Positions 50,601 to 62,170 of a stretch of DNA of 64,000 nt are shown in pieces. The stretch is taken from assembly GCA_013399115.1 (NCBI GenBank), contig VXAA01003152.1, positions 145,520-209,519 on the forward strand. The letters are read 5' to 3'. A program made the translations under genes and the position numbers. Each line of letters starts with the position of its first letter. The stretch's first letter is position 1. The notes below the pieces were generated by a model. It searched no databases. It saw only the letters and a program-made list of their open reading frames with translations, and had not been told where the DNA came from. The stretch is from Anseranas semipalmata (lineage: Eukaryota; Chordata; Aves; Anseriformes; Anseranatidae).

Positions 50601-53487
50601 ACATTTTATTGCATCTGTTGATTTGAAATGGTATAAGGTAGTGACTAAAGAAAAATAAATAAAAACATGAAAGCCCTGAAAATACAGCGTAGAATCTGAA
50701 GACACCAATTTTGCTCAATCAAGATCAGCAAGATCAGGATCAGCCTGTTCCAAGAAGCAACAGAGGCTGAAACATCTTCACCTTACCAAAGACTGCCTGA
50801 CCAACAAAGATTCATCAGACATCTGCATTGGGTCTGATATTCATACCAAAACATAACCAGCAACATGCTAGTCCTCACCATATGTAAACATACAACTGTA
50901 ATCACCTGTGCTACATATATCCTGCTTGCATCTATCTGTGTATGACAACAGATGACTGAAGTGACCCAGAAGGATAGTTACACACTGCCAAAGTTCACTG
51001 CCCCCCTTTTATTCTTCCCCCTTTAGTCTTCTCAAGATGCACTTGTCCACTCTGCATCTGAATCAAACAGACTTCAATTATCAGTCACTGACACCACAGT
51101 TAGGCTGGCCCACATAATGCTCAAAGCACAGGTGACAAAGACCTAAAAAACAGCTGTAACATGTCTCTGTTAGTTCCAAGGAAACTGTTCCTCTCACAAT
51201 ATTGCTAAAGGCTTCCAATTTTCCAGATTTCATCAAATTTACAGATGTATTTCTTTTCTATCCCTGGGAAAGAAAAGGAGGTCTCTGATCAAAAACTTCA
51301 ATTTGCTTTTCTTCTTAAAGACTTATGTGCATATTTGTTGTGGGGGGACCTGGGCAAGACAATGCACTTGCCCAAATCTCAGAAACAGATTAACAATTTT
51401 GCCTGAAAACAGCTAGCGTAGCAAAGGTATGATTAAAGTATTACAAGTAGTAAGAAACAGAAAATAGGGTCTGGTACTGCAATTGTCACCACTGCTCAGC
51501 ATATCTAACTTTCATCTGTAACAATGCCAGCTACAGACCTTCAAAGTAAGTTTTGATATGGTTCAGTCATGGACATTTCATTTGAGCATTGCACCATTTC
51601 TTCTTTCACCGCCTGTAAGCAATCACTTTGTAATTCAATCATTGTACAGAAGTATACTGTGCCTTATTCATGATTCTTGGAGAAATTGAGTGGTTAGCTT
51701 CCACTGTTTCAGAAACAAAAATAGTAATACGAATTTGAAAGAAGTGAATTAAAACTAACATTCTAAAAGAAGAACCCCAAACTTCCATTAAAAAAATACT
51801 TCTGGAAAAAAAAAAAAAAAAGGGTAATCAAACGTTAACTTTTAGCTCATTCAGGAATGATTTCTCTAGTGAATTCCAGAAAACATTTTTCCCTTGTTGA
51901 CTATAACAGAGAGACAAAAAGCCTCAAATGCGATGACCAAGAGAAGCTGAAGTGCTATTTTCCTAAAGCTCTGGTGCAGACAAGACAGAACGGATTCTTT
52001 TGTCTGAGCAAGGAAAATGTTGTATACATCTCATGAAATGGCAAAAACAAAAATAGCATTCTAGAAACATTCACACTTCTGGGGCTGGCAGAGAACATTA
52101 AATACATCCAAGCTGCTGAAAAAGGCAACAGCAGAAATATTTAACCAGAAACACACTTTTTCCTTTTCTTCAAGTATCTTATTAAATATATGCATTAAGC
52201 TCATTGTCAATAGATACATTTTGCTTAAGCTGACAATAATAATGTTTTGAATAGTATCGCTTTAACTTATAAAGCCCACCGGCTTCACATAAACATTTTC
52301 ACATATAGCAGACTAGGAAAGAGTACTTCAAATATTTTTAATATGTATTAGTCTACACTGAAAATACTGTGCAGCTTAATTTCAGAATTTTATCAATCTT
52401 CATTACCAAAAAATTAATTATCATTTCATATATATGGGTTAATATAAAATTTAGATGTAAAAATGAAGGAAATGGGAATTTTTCTAGAGTATCTCATTAA
52501 ACGGTGAAACTAGTTTTGAATGAAATATTAAGATATTATTTTCATAATTAGAATGAGACTAAGATATTTAAGTAGAACTATGTACACAAGCCATTAATCG
52601 AAGTGTCAAAATAAAGGACTTAAAAATAAAATCTTATGTGATTTCTATGGTAAGTAGGACCAGCTGAAAAAAGAGAAAACAGTAGGTACCAACTACTAAA
52701 AACTTTATCCACATTTCCTTTCCCACAGCATGCAAAATATATCATTATAAACTCCCAGCAATCAAATGGATCAGCACAAGCTAATGTGTCATTTTCTTTC
52801 AGAGAAGAATCTGGATGAAATGACAGTACACAGGAACACAGGACATGCCTAACACTATTTGTAATCCCCCATGCTGACCACTCCACACACGCACGTGCAG
52901 ATATGCTTATTGACAGTCTACACGCAGATACGTGCTGCTACAAACAAGGTGAAAAAGAGGCCTCAATAGTTTTGACACAGCTTAGAAATGATAGCTAACT
53001 CGCACAAACTATTCAGATCAAGTCTTCAAGGAACCTATGATTTGTATCGGGGAAAAAAACCCTTACAGTTAGTACTCTTCTGACACTCCACAGGAAGCCA
53101 GTTCACCTAATCCCACCTTTGTTTGCAATGAAGGGGGGAATCCCATCTCTTAGCATCCACAAGAACTGCACCCACTTTGTGGGGTGCCCCACGGCCCACC
53201 AGACAGAGAGGATGCCAAGGTGACTTAAGGGAACTGACAATCTTCCTGCCCCCATGTTCTCTGTCCCTCATCATATCGCTAGTGCTAACACCTGGGACCT
53301 TTCTCCCATAGAACTTTGTACTTAAGACAAAATTTGGAACATCAGCTATGATGTTATTTATTACTTACTGGGGTTGAAAGGTAACAAGCCACAATTTGCC
53401 TGTTATACACAATATAAGACTGTGAGGGGGATGGCGGAATGGTTTACCTTTATGCAGAATTAATATGTTTTTCTCCCTCTACACCTG

Positions 53488-54035
53488 AAGCACTATGTCC
53501 AGTTCTGGGTTCCCCAGTACAAGAAAGACAATAGGCTTACTGGAGTAGGTCCAGCAAAGGGACCATGAAGATGATCAAAGGCACTGGAGCACCTGTCATA
53601 CAAGGAAAGGCTGAGAGAGCTGGGATTGTTTGGTCTCGAGAAGAGAAGGGTCAGTAGGAATCTCCTCAGTGTGAATAAACACCTGATGGGGTAAAAGGCT
53701 GGGGTGGACGACTAGAGCCAGACTTCTTACTGGTGTCCAGTGAAAGGGCAAGAGGAAACAGGCACAATTGAAATAACGGAAATTTTATTTTAACATAAAA
53801 AGCATTTTTTGTTGTTGGGGTTTTTTGCTGTTGTTGTTTGACTGTTTTGTTTTACTGTGAGGAAGGTCAAAGGAACAAGCTGCCCAGAGAGGTTGCAGAG
53901 ACTCCATCCTCGGAGGAATGGAAAACCCAAGTAGCCCCTGCCTGGAGTAAGCTGCTCCAGCTGACCTTGCTTTGAGCAAGGGGACTGGGAACCCGCTCTC
54001 CAGGTCTCTTGCAGTAGCAGCTATTCTGTGATTCT
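53488..54035 (+). mobile_element. Diverged CR1 LINE 3' part
   Basis: The text follows the C-terminal coding part of CR1 ORF2 (TATGTCCAGTTCTGGGTTCC, then GAAAGGCTGAGAGAGCTGGG, corresponding to the Y/HLSYKERLRELG region). The 3' part follows (GGAACAAGCTGCCCAGAGAGG, CTGACCTTGCTTTGAGCAAG) with the terminal CTATTCTGTGATTCT. At about 53800-53860 the expected sequence is interrupted by a T/GTT-rich expansion. All coding frames are broken. Antisense to PHF14. Confidence 0.92.
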
Positions 54036-57000
54036 GCTTTTAATAAGAGAGAAAATGGTTTAGACAAGCCTTTCAGAATTAAAGAAAATTGAAGTCCTAC
54101 AGTTTACTTATTGTTCTTTAATGTGAAAAACTAAGATTACCACTGGAGTTTTAAAAGCCTGCAGGTTTTCTTATCTCTTTTCCACAGCTAGTGTTATTAA
54201 AAGAACTGTCAGTAGGTACCAGCAGAGGACAGGCTGTTTTTATGTAAATTTAAACAATTTTACTAAGACTGGTTACAAAGTAACACTTTCCCCCCCATTT
54301 CATCTGCTTTGTATCTTAAGATATTAAACCGCTGCTCTCCCACTTTTTATATACCAGTAATGGCATAATCTCTCCAAAACGCAGAAAAACATCAATTAAA
54401 TATTACTGAATTGACTCACAACACACAACTGGACTACTATAACTAGCACTATTGATTTTACTCATGCAAAACTTAAAATCTTAACAGATACGTTTCCTTT
54501 GAAATGGACATTATTTCTTCTTCAAATGGTTTTCTTAACAGCCCTCCACAGACTCGTATGTTTGGCAGTTATGAATTACTTGGTCCTCACCAAGCCAGAA
54601 AAATCTAGAAGTTGCTCTCTTTTCCAGTCATTTATTATTAAATAGTTTTCAAAACTAAAGGAAACAGCTTCATAAATAAGGTTATTCCTGCCACAATTTC
54701 TCAAACTGTTACTGAATCCAGTTTGTTATTCTTTCTGAACATCTTCAAAACCCATCTATTCCTTTTCAGCACTGCTTTTTTGGTCACATTGTGTACCATC
54801 CTCAAATACCTTCACCCTTCCTTCTCTGAATCTCAGCATCATCAAATGGTAACGCAAAAATACACCCCATTAAGAAGTCATGTCCAAAACAGTCTCTAGC
54901 CTGGAAACGAGAAGTCCATTGAAATTCTGAATTTGACTATCAAGTTCATAAAGACAGAGTTTAAACTTTTTTTATTTTATTTTAACTGCCTTCTACCAGA
55001 CATAAACCACAAGCCTATGCTCCCACTTGGTTCTACTAATCTGCATGCTCTGTGTTAGATGGAAAAATGCAGACAGGAATCTTATCCATTCTCTTTTCCG
55101 TTTTATTTGCCCTAATTGCTGAACAGAAATGGGATATTAAATAAGCGGTCCATATCACAAGGTCCAAAGAGACTTCCATTTTAAGGCCTACAAAGGCATA
55201 ATATAGGCATACTTATGAAACAGAAGATTTAACTCCCTTCCTCTGTTTCCCTGGGTAACATCAGGACCAGGCATAATTTGTCTCTGAATTTTAGTAACAA
55301 GAACACTTCAGAAAGTTCTTCAAATTTATGACATATTTGAATCCAAGGATAAACCTTAGCTGCAGCTTATACTGAAGTCTGCACTTTTATTCATACAGTA
55401 TTTTCTTACCAAATTATAATCAAGTTTCTGCTATGCAATTTTGGTGCTGTTATTGCTAGCTTTTATTGCTGTATTAAATTGTTAGCAAACAGCTAAAGGC
55501 TGCCAAAACAATTTCATCATACCTATTTCATTTTTAATAGCCTTTTGTAAGGAACAGCTCTGAAATTATTGTTTAGATATTATAGTCAAATAAATGGCAA
55601 CAAATTTTATCAATTAGGGTACAGCCATTAGGATTTTTGCAATTAATTTAAAAAATTCTATAAAATAGTAAAGGCTAAATTAGCTATCAGTCCAGTGGTA
55701 TCACTGCATTATACTTGTATTTACTTCTATCTACTCCAGCGAAAACTGAGCAATACTTCAACTTTTAAGTACCAGCACTGCATTCACCTTTGGCTATCAC
55801 TACCATTTTAACTTCCTCTCAAAACCACAAACAACTCATCAAATGTGTTTTACCATATGTGGGATGCTGAAGGTTTCATAAAGTCCTGAAAATGCTATCA
55901 GATGCTACATGGTTTTCGTAAGACACACCCCACCATTAAACCCCAACTGTATATACTAGCTTTCAGGAGAAGTACAGGGTTAGTTGTCTCTGTTCACTTT
56001 TAACTACAAATATTTAAATTACGTAAATTATTTTGATTTTAGATTTCAGTTGAAGCTTTCAGATTTCAAGGTTTTAGATTTCAATTGAAGAACCGAGGTT
56101 CTCAGCCCAGAAATGACTAAAGATTATGTTGATTTTTGTCAAATCCATCATGTCTTCTTGACCAACCAATAAATAATGTGACAACAAACACGTTCCAACA
56201 TATATGCTTTTTCTCTCAAGTCACTGGACAAGTGAATCTCTAAGTTTATTTCTAGTGCCCCGTAAGGGAAACATAATGACTTGCAATGACAGCAATAATC
56301 ATCAAACATATTAAAACTGGATGAGAGAAGGACAAAAGGAAATGAAGTGCCAAGCTGTGTTTCTCGAGGATAAAATTGTATGTTGTGCTAGAAATAAGCA
56401 AGGCTCTTCATCAGTTCTGAAACAGGAAATCAAAAGCTGCCAAAGGATGCATGAACCACAACTTCAGACAAGTAATTTTTCCTGTCCAACCACTCTTAAA
56501 TGTATTACTTTAGATGCAGACAAGCTCCTATATGATATCAATGGGTAGTAGTTTTCTCACTCCATACAAACTTATCCTTTTGCAAGTGACAAGTGCTGAC
56601 CTTTCAGTGTACTATAGTTGCTCATACTTTGCTCTCTTCTACAACAATTTCTAATAGTATATATCAAAAATGACATACAGAAATAAGTGTACTGTGCTGT
56701 ATAGCTGATGTGTAAGGTCTCTGTGATTGCTAATTAGAAAGGATGCTTTACTGAATTATCATACTTCACATGCAATTACTGCAGAGCAACATAAATTAAC
56801 CTTAAAGAACAAGGCATTCAATATTGTTGCCGGAGATGTATACATTTCCCTTCCCCCATAATCAGTAAAATTCAATATGAGAAACAATGAACATCTAGAA
56901 TGGCTTTGTTTTTATCTTTAAAAGAGAATAGTGATTTCTGTAATAGAATTCAAATGCTTGGCCACCCTTCTTCTACTTTCCTAACCTAACTTTTGTTTCC

Positions 57001-60000
57001 TTTTAATGAGAAAAGGGAAAGTCAGCAAAACAAAATGTCACCATTAAATCATTTCACAGCATTTTGTGTCAGAAATGTAATGGAAAATGCGCACATCATG
57101 GGAAAGGTTACTGTTCTTCCAGAACATCTTTTCACTTGGTTCAGGGCACATCCCTCTACAGAACTGTGCAGGAACTACTGATGCTTTTTCTCCCTGGGCT
57201 TAATTTGGCAGGTGAAGGATTGTGGCATTTTCAGGAAACCACTATGCAGTGATTTTAGTGGTTATCTGGCTGAAAGTGATGCTATGATTTAGAATAATTA
57301 CTCTGTTTACGTGCAATGGTAAAAGTCAGTTACGACACCATACTCCAGTGTCAGTTTATACTTTACTGCATATTTCCCTAGTATGGCATCGCATCAGAAC
57401 TCAAAGTAAGAATTAGAGGAATTTATTGTTCGTGTTCCTCAACAGTAAAGTACATATGGGATATAAAAGCATTGTTATACTTAGTTTAACTGACAATTCT
57501 GGAAAAAAAAAAAAAAAAACAGGAAAAAAAACAGTTCAGCCAGTTAATCAAAGAAATGAAAATTAATTTACGCTTGACCTTTACATTGTTACAACCACTG
57601 ATATGAAAAAGGGAACATACCCATATTAGTCTCTGCTAAAAGCCTTTAGATACTCTTAAAGAAAACATAAGCTTTTTTTCTTCCATATCCTTCCTACAGC
57701 CTTTCTTTTCAAAGCTAAGTGAACTTACGAGGCATTCCTCAACATGAAGCCAAAGAGAGGCTTGAAAACTGCAACTTTATTCAAGACAGAATGGCAAAAT
57801 TCTTAAATTGTATTTTTCTCATCTTCATATGACAACAATATCCAAAGAACATTCGTTCAAATGACAAGATAAAAAAAAAGACACTTCAAGGCAAAGAGCA
57901 AGTATAAAAAAAAATCTATTCAGAGGTAAATGTTTAGAAAAAAGTCTGAAGAAGAAGAATGAGATTGTTATAATGATGTGCTACCTGAAACACACAGCGA
58001 TGATGAATTCCTGTTTTAATATGGAATCTTGTCTGTGGCTTTCTGAGTGGCCTGAAGCAAATCAGACATAAAAATGTGATTTTTATTGATATGAGAATGT
58101 AAAGAAATCACACAAAGTATGTAAGTAGTGGTGATGATCTCAGTTGCTCCAAAGAAACCAGTTCTATTAATTGTAAGGCAAAACAAAATCTGAATCTAGC
58201 CTTGGATATGGTACACATGACAGACATCTTAAAACAAAAATTAATCAAAAAATTCATGTAAAAGAAAAACAACAAAATGAATAATTACTTTAGCCCAGAT
58301 TATTTAATCTGTAACTACAATGGCTACAACGATAGGGAACCAAAGACCATCCACAGTAGAAAAAATTAAAAATGTAGTGGATACCAAAATTATGCCGAAA
58401 TACAGGAACAATATAGAAACCTAGAATTCTACTCCTTTTCACACAAAGCAAAGACATTCTATAGATTAATATTAAACTTGTACAATTCTCAAGTTTCTCT
58501 TTAGCAGATTTTACATGCAAATCATTTCAGCTATCTTGAAGTTTTATTACGAAAAATTAATTTCTCCTTGTAACATATGCTACAAAGCAGCCATCTTTAC
58601 CAAGTAAATCATGTTGCTAAAGAAGCAGTGTAAGAAGAGCTCTTTATCTGTTTTCTTGTCGGTGTTTTTAAAAGTATGTTCTCCAGTAAGCAGCTCTGAA
58701 ATATCTTAGGCCACAGAATTATTAAGCTAAAAAGAACAATAATATTGCATATATGAGTAGATTATCCACAGGTATCCACAGATTATCTCAGTTAATAACA
58801 CCATATGGAAAACTCTCCATTTAGTCCCAGATTAACAACCAATTGCATACATCTTTGTTCCACTGATTTATTAATGAAAATTTGTACTATATGCTATTTT
58901 AATTGTGAATAACAACTATGGTTGATGCTTAGAAAAGGGACTCAAAACCTTTAAGCTCCCTGTACCTTTAACTGCTTTTCATGTATGGGCTTCTTCGGTA
59001 ATGTAAAGCATACTCTCGTTTTACATCAAATTTTGAATAGTGTAGATGAAGTTTTGCACCAATAGGTCATGCCTCCCACTATCAAAACCCCACACAGATT
59101 AATTAACTACAGATCAAAGAATAGTAAAAGTACTGGACAGCAGTAACAAAAGTAAGAAACAAAATGAATAGCATACCAGTAAGAGTTATTAATTTTGCAT
59201 ACTAAGAATTCTTACTCAAATAGTTCATAATTAACATTACAGTTCTGTGGACAGACATTTAATTTAGAAAACTGACTCTATAGATGCTCACTTCACACTA
59301 ACTGTGACAAGCCAAAACTGATGCTGCAACACAGCATTTAAATGGTTATTGTTTCCTGCCATTGTCTTCTACCACATTATTTTAATATCTGAACAAACAT
59401 TCCCAGGCTATAAATTTCAAAAGTGTTTTAGTTTCGTGGCTTCTGTAGCAATGGCTCAGTTTAACAATGCAAAACAACTGAATTGATAAAGAATTTGTTT
59501 TCTGAGCATCCTGTACTATGAAATGCTCTGATGTGATAACCTTGCTGCACTCAAAGTGACTGAAGCAGTTTGGACAGAATGATGGAACACCTGACATGTT
59601 CAAATGCCAACTGAATTGGATGGCTTGATACAAGTTTGATGCTGCAAGAAAAAATTCTTAAGAATACCCACGAAAATAAGAAGCTACTGACCCTATCAAG
59701 AGATATTTAAATTTTTTGTAGCCATAATGTATTACTGGTAACCAGACTGGGAAATCATTTGCTAGGTCATCTGCCTCCCCTCTGCTGTTACAGATAATGT
59801 AATTCTGCATGCTCTGCATCTTGTTTTATTAAAGTAATTTTAATCTTCTGAAGAGACACCTCACTCAGGGACCTTCTTTTCTAAAGAATTCATTACTTAC
59901 AGCAAAGCTAATCATGAGAGCCTCAGTATTATATTTTTTATTTTTATAAATTCTTCTGAACCTAGAAGAAAAAAGGTACGGGATGCCTCTGATGCACATA

Positions 60001-60488
60001 TTCCCTAAGGCAACCAGAAAAATAATATATAAATCCTGAAATACCTAGCTGTTTTGGGAACAGATGACAACTGCCAAATATAGTGTAAAGCTCCAAAGTA
60101 CAAATCCATGACTGCAGCACAGACTTGATCAAGGAGCTGTAACTGAAGGAGAGAAAATGGTAACTGTTTTTGAAAATTCACTGATCAAAAAAGGTAAAAT
60201 ATTATTAGAAGAACAGAAACTAATGCTGTAGAAAGAACTGCTTGAACTTCTATTTACAAGCTGTTACCTGGAAAATGTATTACTTCTAAAGTTCATGAAA
60301 CAGGTACACAAACTTTTTGGATCAGATTTTAAACATCAATACCAAGAACTTCTGACAATTAAACACCTGAACCAAACATGTACTTGAAGAGTTCATAAAC
60401 TTCCATTGTGCGGAAAGGTTCAACACATTAAAGCCCAGTATACAAGAACTTGGAAGTCACTGGCCTACAACCTTAAAAAAAAAAAAAA
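54036..60488 (-). other. Long PHF14 intron (part 3), no gene seen
   Basis: AT-rich unique intron. An imperfect 35-base tandem repeat lies at 56036-56090, an A17 run near 57504 and a nine-base duplication (TATCCACAG) at 58763-58781. The stretch at about 55480-55690 resembles conserved noncoding DNA. A 40-base open pseudo-exon with AG/GT borders at about 57729-57768 has no family resemblance. Confidence 0.6.
56036..56090. repeat. Imperfect tandem duplication, period 35
   Basis: TTTTAGATTTCAGTTGAAG and TTTTAGATTTCAATTGAAG are 35 bases apart with one difference. An extra partial AGATTTCA lies between them. Confidence 0.85.
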
Positions 60489-60543
60489 NNNNNNNNNNNN
60501 NNNNNNNNNNNNNNNNNNNNNNNNNNNNNNNNNNNNNNNNNNN
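60489..60543. other. Assembly gap (55 N)
   Basis: A run of 55 undetermined bases directly follows at least 12 A and precedes AAACAG. The gap probably sits in a poly-A or A-rich repeat that could not be resolved, and its true length may differ. The minus-strand frame spanning it is meaningless. Confidence 0.99.
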
Positions 60544-60616
60544 AAACAGTTTGGGAAATAATTGAAAGAAAGACAAGTAGCCATGGAAAATAATCTTTGA
60601 TTGATTTCATGAGGGG

Positions 60617-60638
60617 AAAAAACAAAACAAAACAAAAC
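60617..60638. repeat. (AAAAC)4 simple repeat
   Basis: Four AAAAC units ending in AG, about 75 bases after the assembly gap. Confidence 0.92.
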
Positions 60639-61596
60639 AGCCCTGAAAAAAAAAAATCACTTGGTAACAGGAACATTGAAAAACTTTGTCAAATACCACA
60701 ATAATACTCCAACAGGGTTTGAGAGTTTTCACAACAGTGAAGAGAGACAAACATGCATGTTTTCTTCTACTCTAGATATTCAAAAAACTACATTTCTTCA
60801 CAATGTTTTAACTGGAAATACCATTAAAAAAAAGAAAAAAAATTCACAGAAATCACATATCTTTTTCCTGAAACAATACACAGATCATCCTTTGCTGTAT
60901 CTGCGCTTGATCAGAAAGCACGGGTAGGCAGAATAAACTTCCGTACAGTACTGCACTGATTTTCAAAATGAAGATTTAAATAGTAAGATTTAGCCAAAAA
61001 TAACATTAGAAGGTCTTGTATATATTGCCCAACCTGGCTTTCCTAATTCTGATAATACAGAATTGAAGGAAAACAAGTCTTTTTATCAGGACAATATCTC
61101 TAAAGTTTCGGTTTTGGGTCATTCCTGTGCAGACTGCCTTTAAGATAGTTGTTTCAAGATCACACAGTATCAAGAATCAAACCAAAGCTGGAAAATGAAA
61201 ACAGTATCTGAAGACCTGAGCTTCTATTTTCCAAGTAGCTTAAATTTCCCCAAGAGTTAACTAGCTAAACAATGTGGGGTCAGGGAAATAATCTGGGCTT
61301 CAATCCAGATTTTCCTTTCTAATTTTAGGAAAATAACTGACATACACATTAAAGAAACCATTTAGGTAGCACAGTTAAATAGACTGGTTTCTATTTAATA
61401 AAAGATTCAACACTCTGCCATGGAATTCCTGACAACTTCAAATGTTCCAGGTATATGCAGCTTTAGGGAGTAGGGTAACTCAAATGCAAGCACACGTGTG
61501 TCTGGCACTCTGCTGCTAGAGAATCCTTGAATGACTGCATTCAAGTCTCGCTACCAGACCTATGCCTAACTTTTAGAGCACCACAATGCCTAGGAC

Positions 61597-61613
61597 TTTT
61601 TTTTTTTTTTTTT
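61597..61613. repeat. T17 homopolymer
   Basis: Seventeen consecutive T followed by AATAAAATG. Confidence 0.93.
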
Positions 61614-61959
61614 AATAAAATGTCTGCCTGAGAACATTACCTTATTGAAAACCAAAAACTGTACAAAAGTCTGTGGTATTTCAGTTCTGTTCTGTTAACA
61701 AAAACATGCATCTCTCACTGTACGTATTCCCTTGCTGTCTAGCATAAGAAGAAACACTTTTTAGAAGGCAGCAGAATGAAGTAAGTGACAGAAAAAATGA
61801 TTCAACAGGTAACTTAAGCAATTAGAAAAGTTAACATACAGAATGAATCCCTGTAAATTATACAGCAGAAATAAACTACACTACAGAAAATTAAACTTCC
61901 TTTCATTTAAGTACTTCGTTCCAGTAAAATAATGCATTTATAATCCCTCCTAAAACCCA

Positions 61960-62170
61960 AGACTGTTGCAAATTGTGGCCGAATTAACTAATATTTTCCT
62001 TGTAATTAATCTCTACATTAACAGCCTTAAACTGTTGTAAATCATACACTTTCAATTAGTATGATAGATTGTTAATTTTGTTGCAGCGCTTTTAAAGTAT
62101 TTAATAATTAATGTGCTTGTTCTGAAATAAACTGCAGCTCATGCAGAGCTTCAAAGCTGGCAGCTAACAG
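61960..62170. other. Candidate conserved noncoding element
   Basis: Dense homeodomain-type TAAT cores (TTGTAATTAATC, CAATTAGTATG, TAATAATTAATG) are combined with unique, repeat-free, non-coding sequence and a CAGCTCATGCAGAGC stretch. This texture is common in developmental enhancers within large vertebrate introns. No conservation data were available, so this is only a pattern call. Confidence 0.3.

Larger units (their letters stand above)
46691..53487 (-). other. Long PHF14 intron (part 2), no gene seen
   Basis: AT-rich intron between two old CR1 copies. It has A/C-rich and AT microsatellites (listed separately), T runs near 47730 and 48430, a pyrimidine-rich stretch at about 50100-50420 and an A run near 51806-51821. 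The part around 49600-49680 looks like conserved noncoding sequence. Around 53090-53290 the base composition is more GC-rich, without a recognisable element. Confidence 0.6.

Noticed and set aside
57729..57768. 40-base open pseudo-exon on the minus strand (FQASLWLHVEECL)
   Set aside because: It matches no part of PHF14 that I know upstream of the last PHD finger; chance splice sites are common in this much intron.
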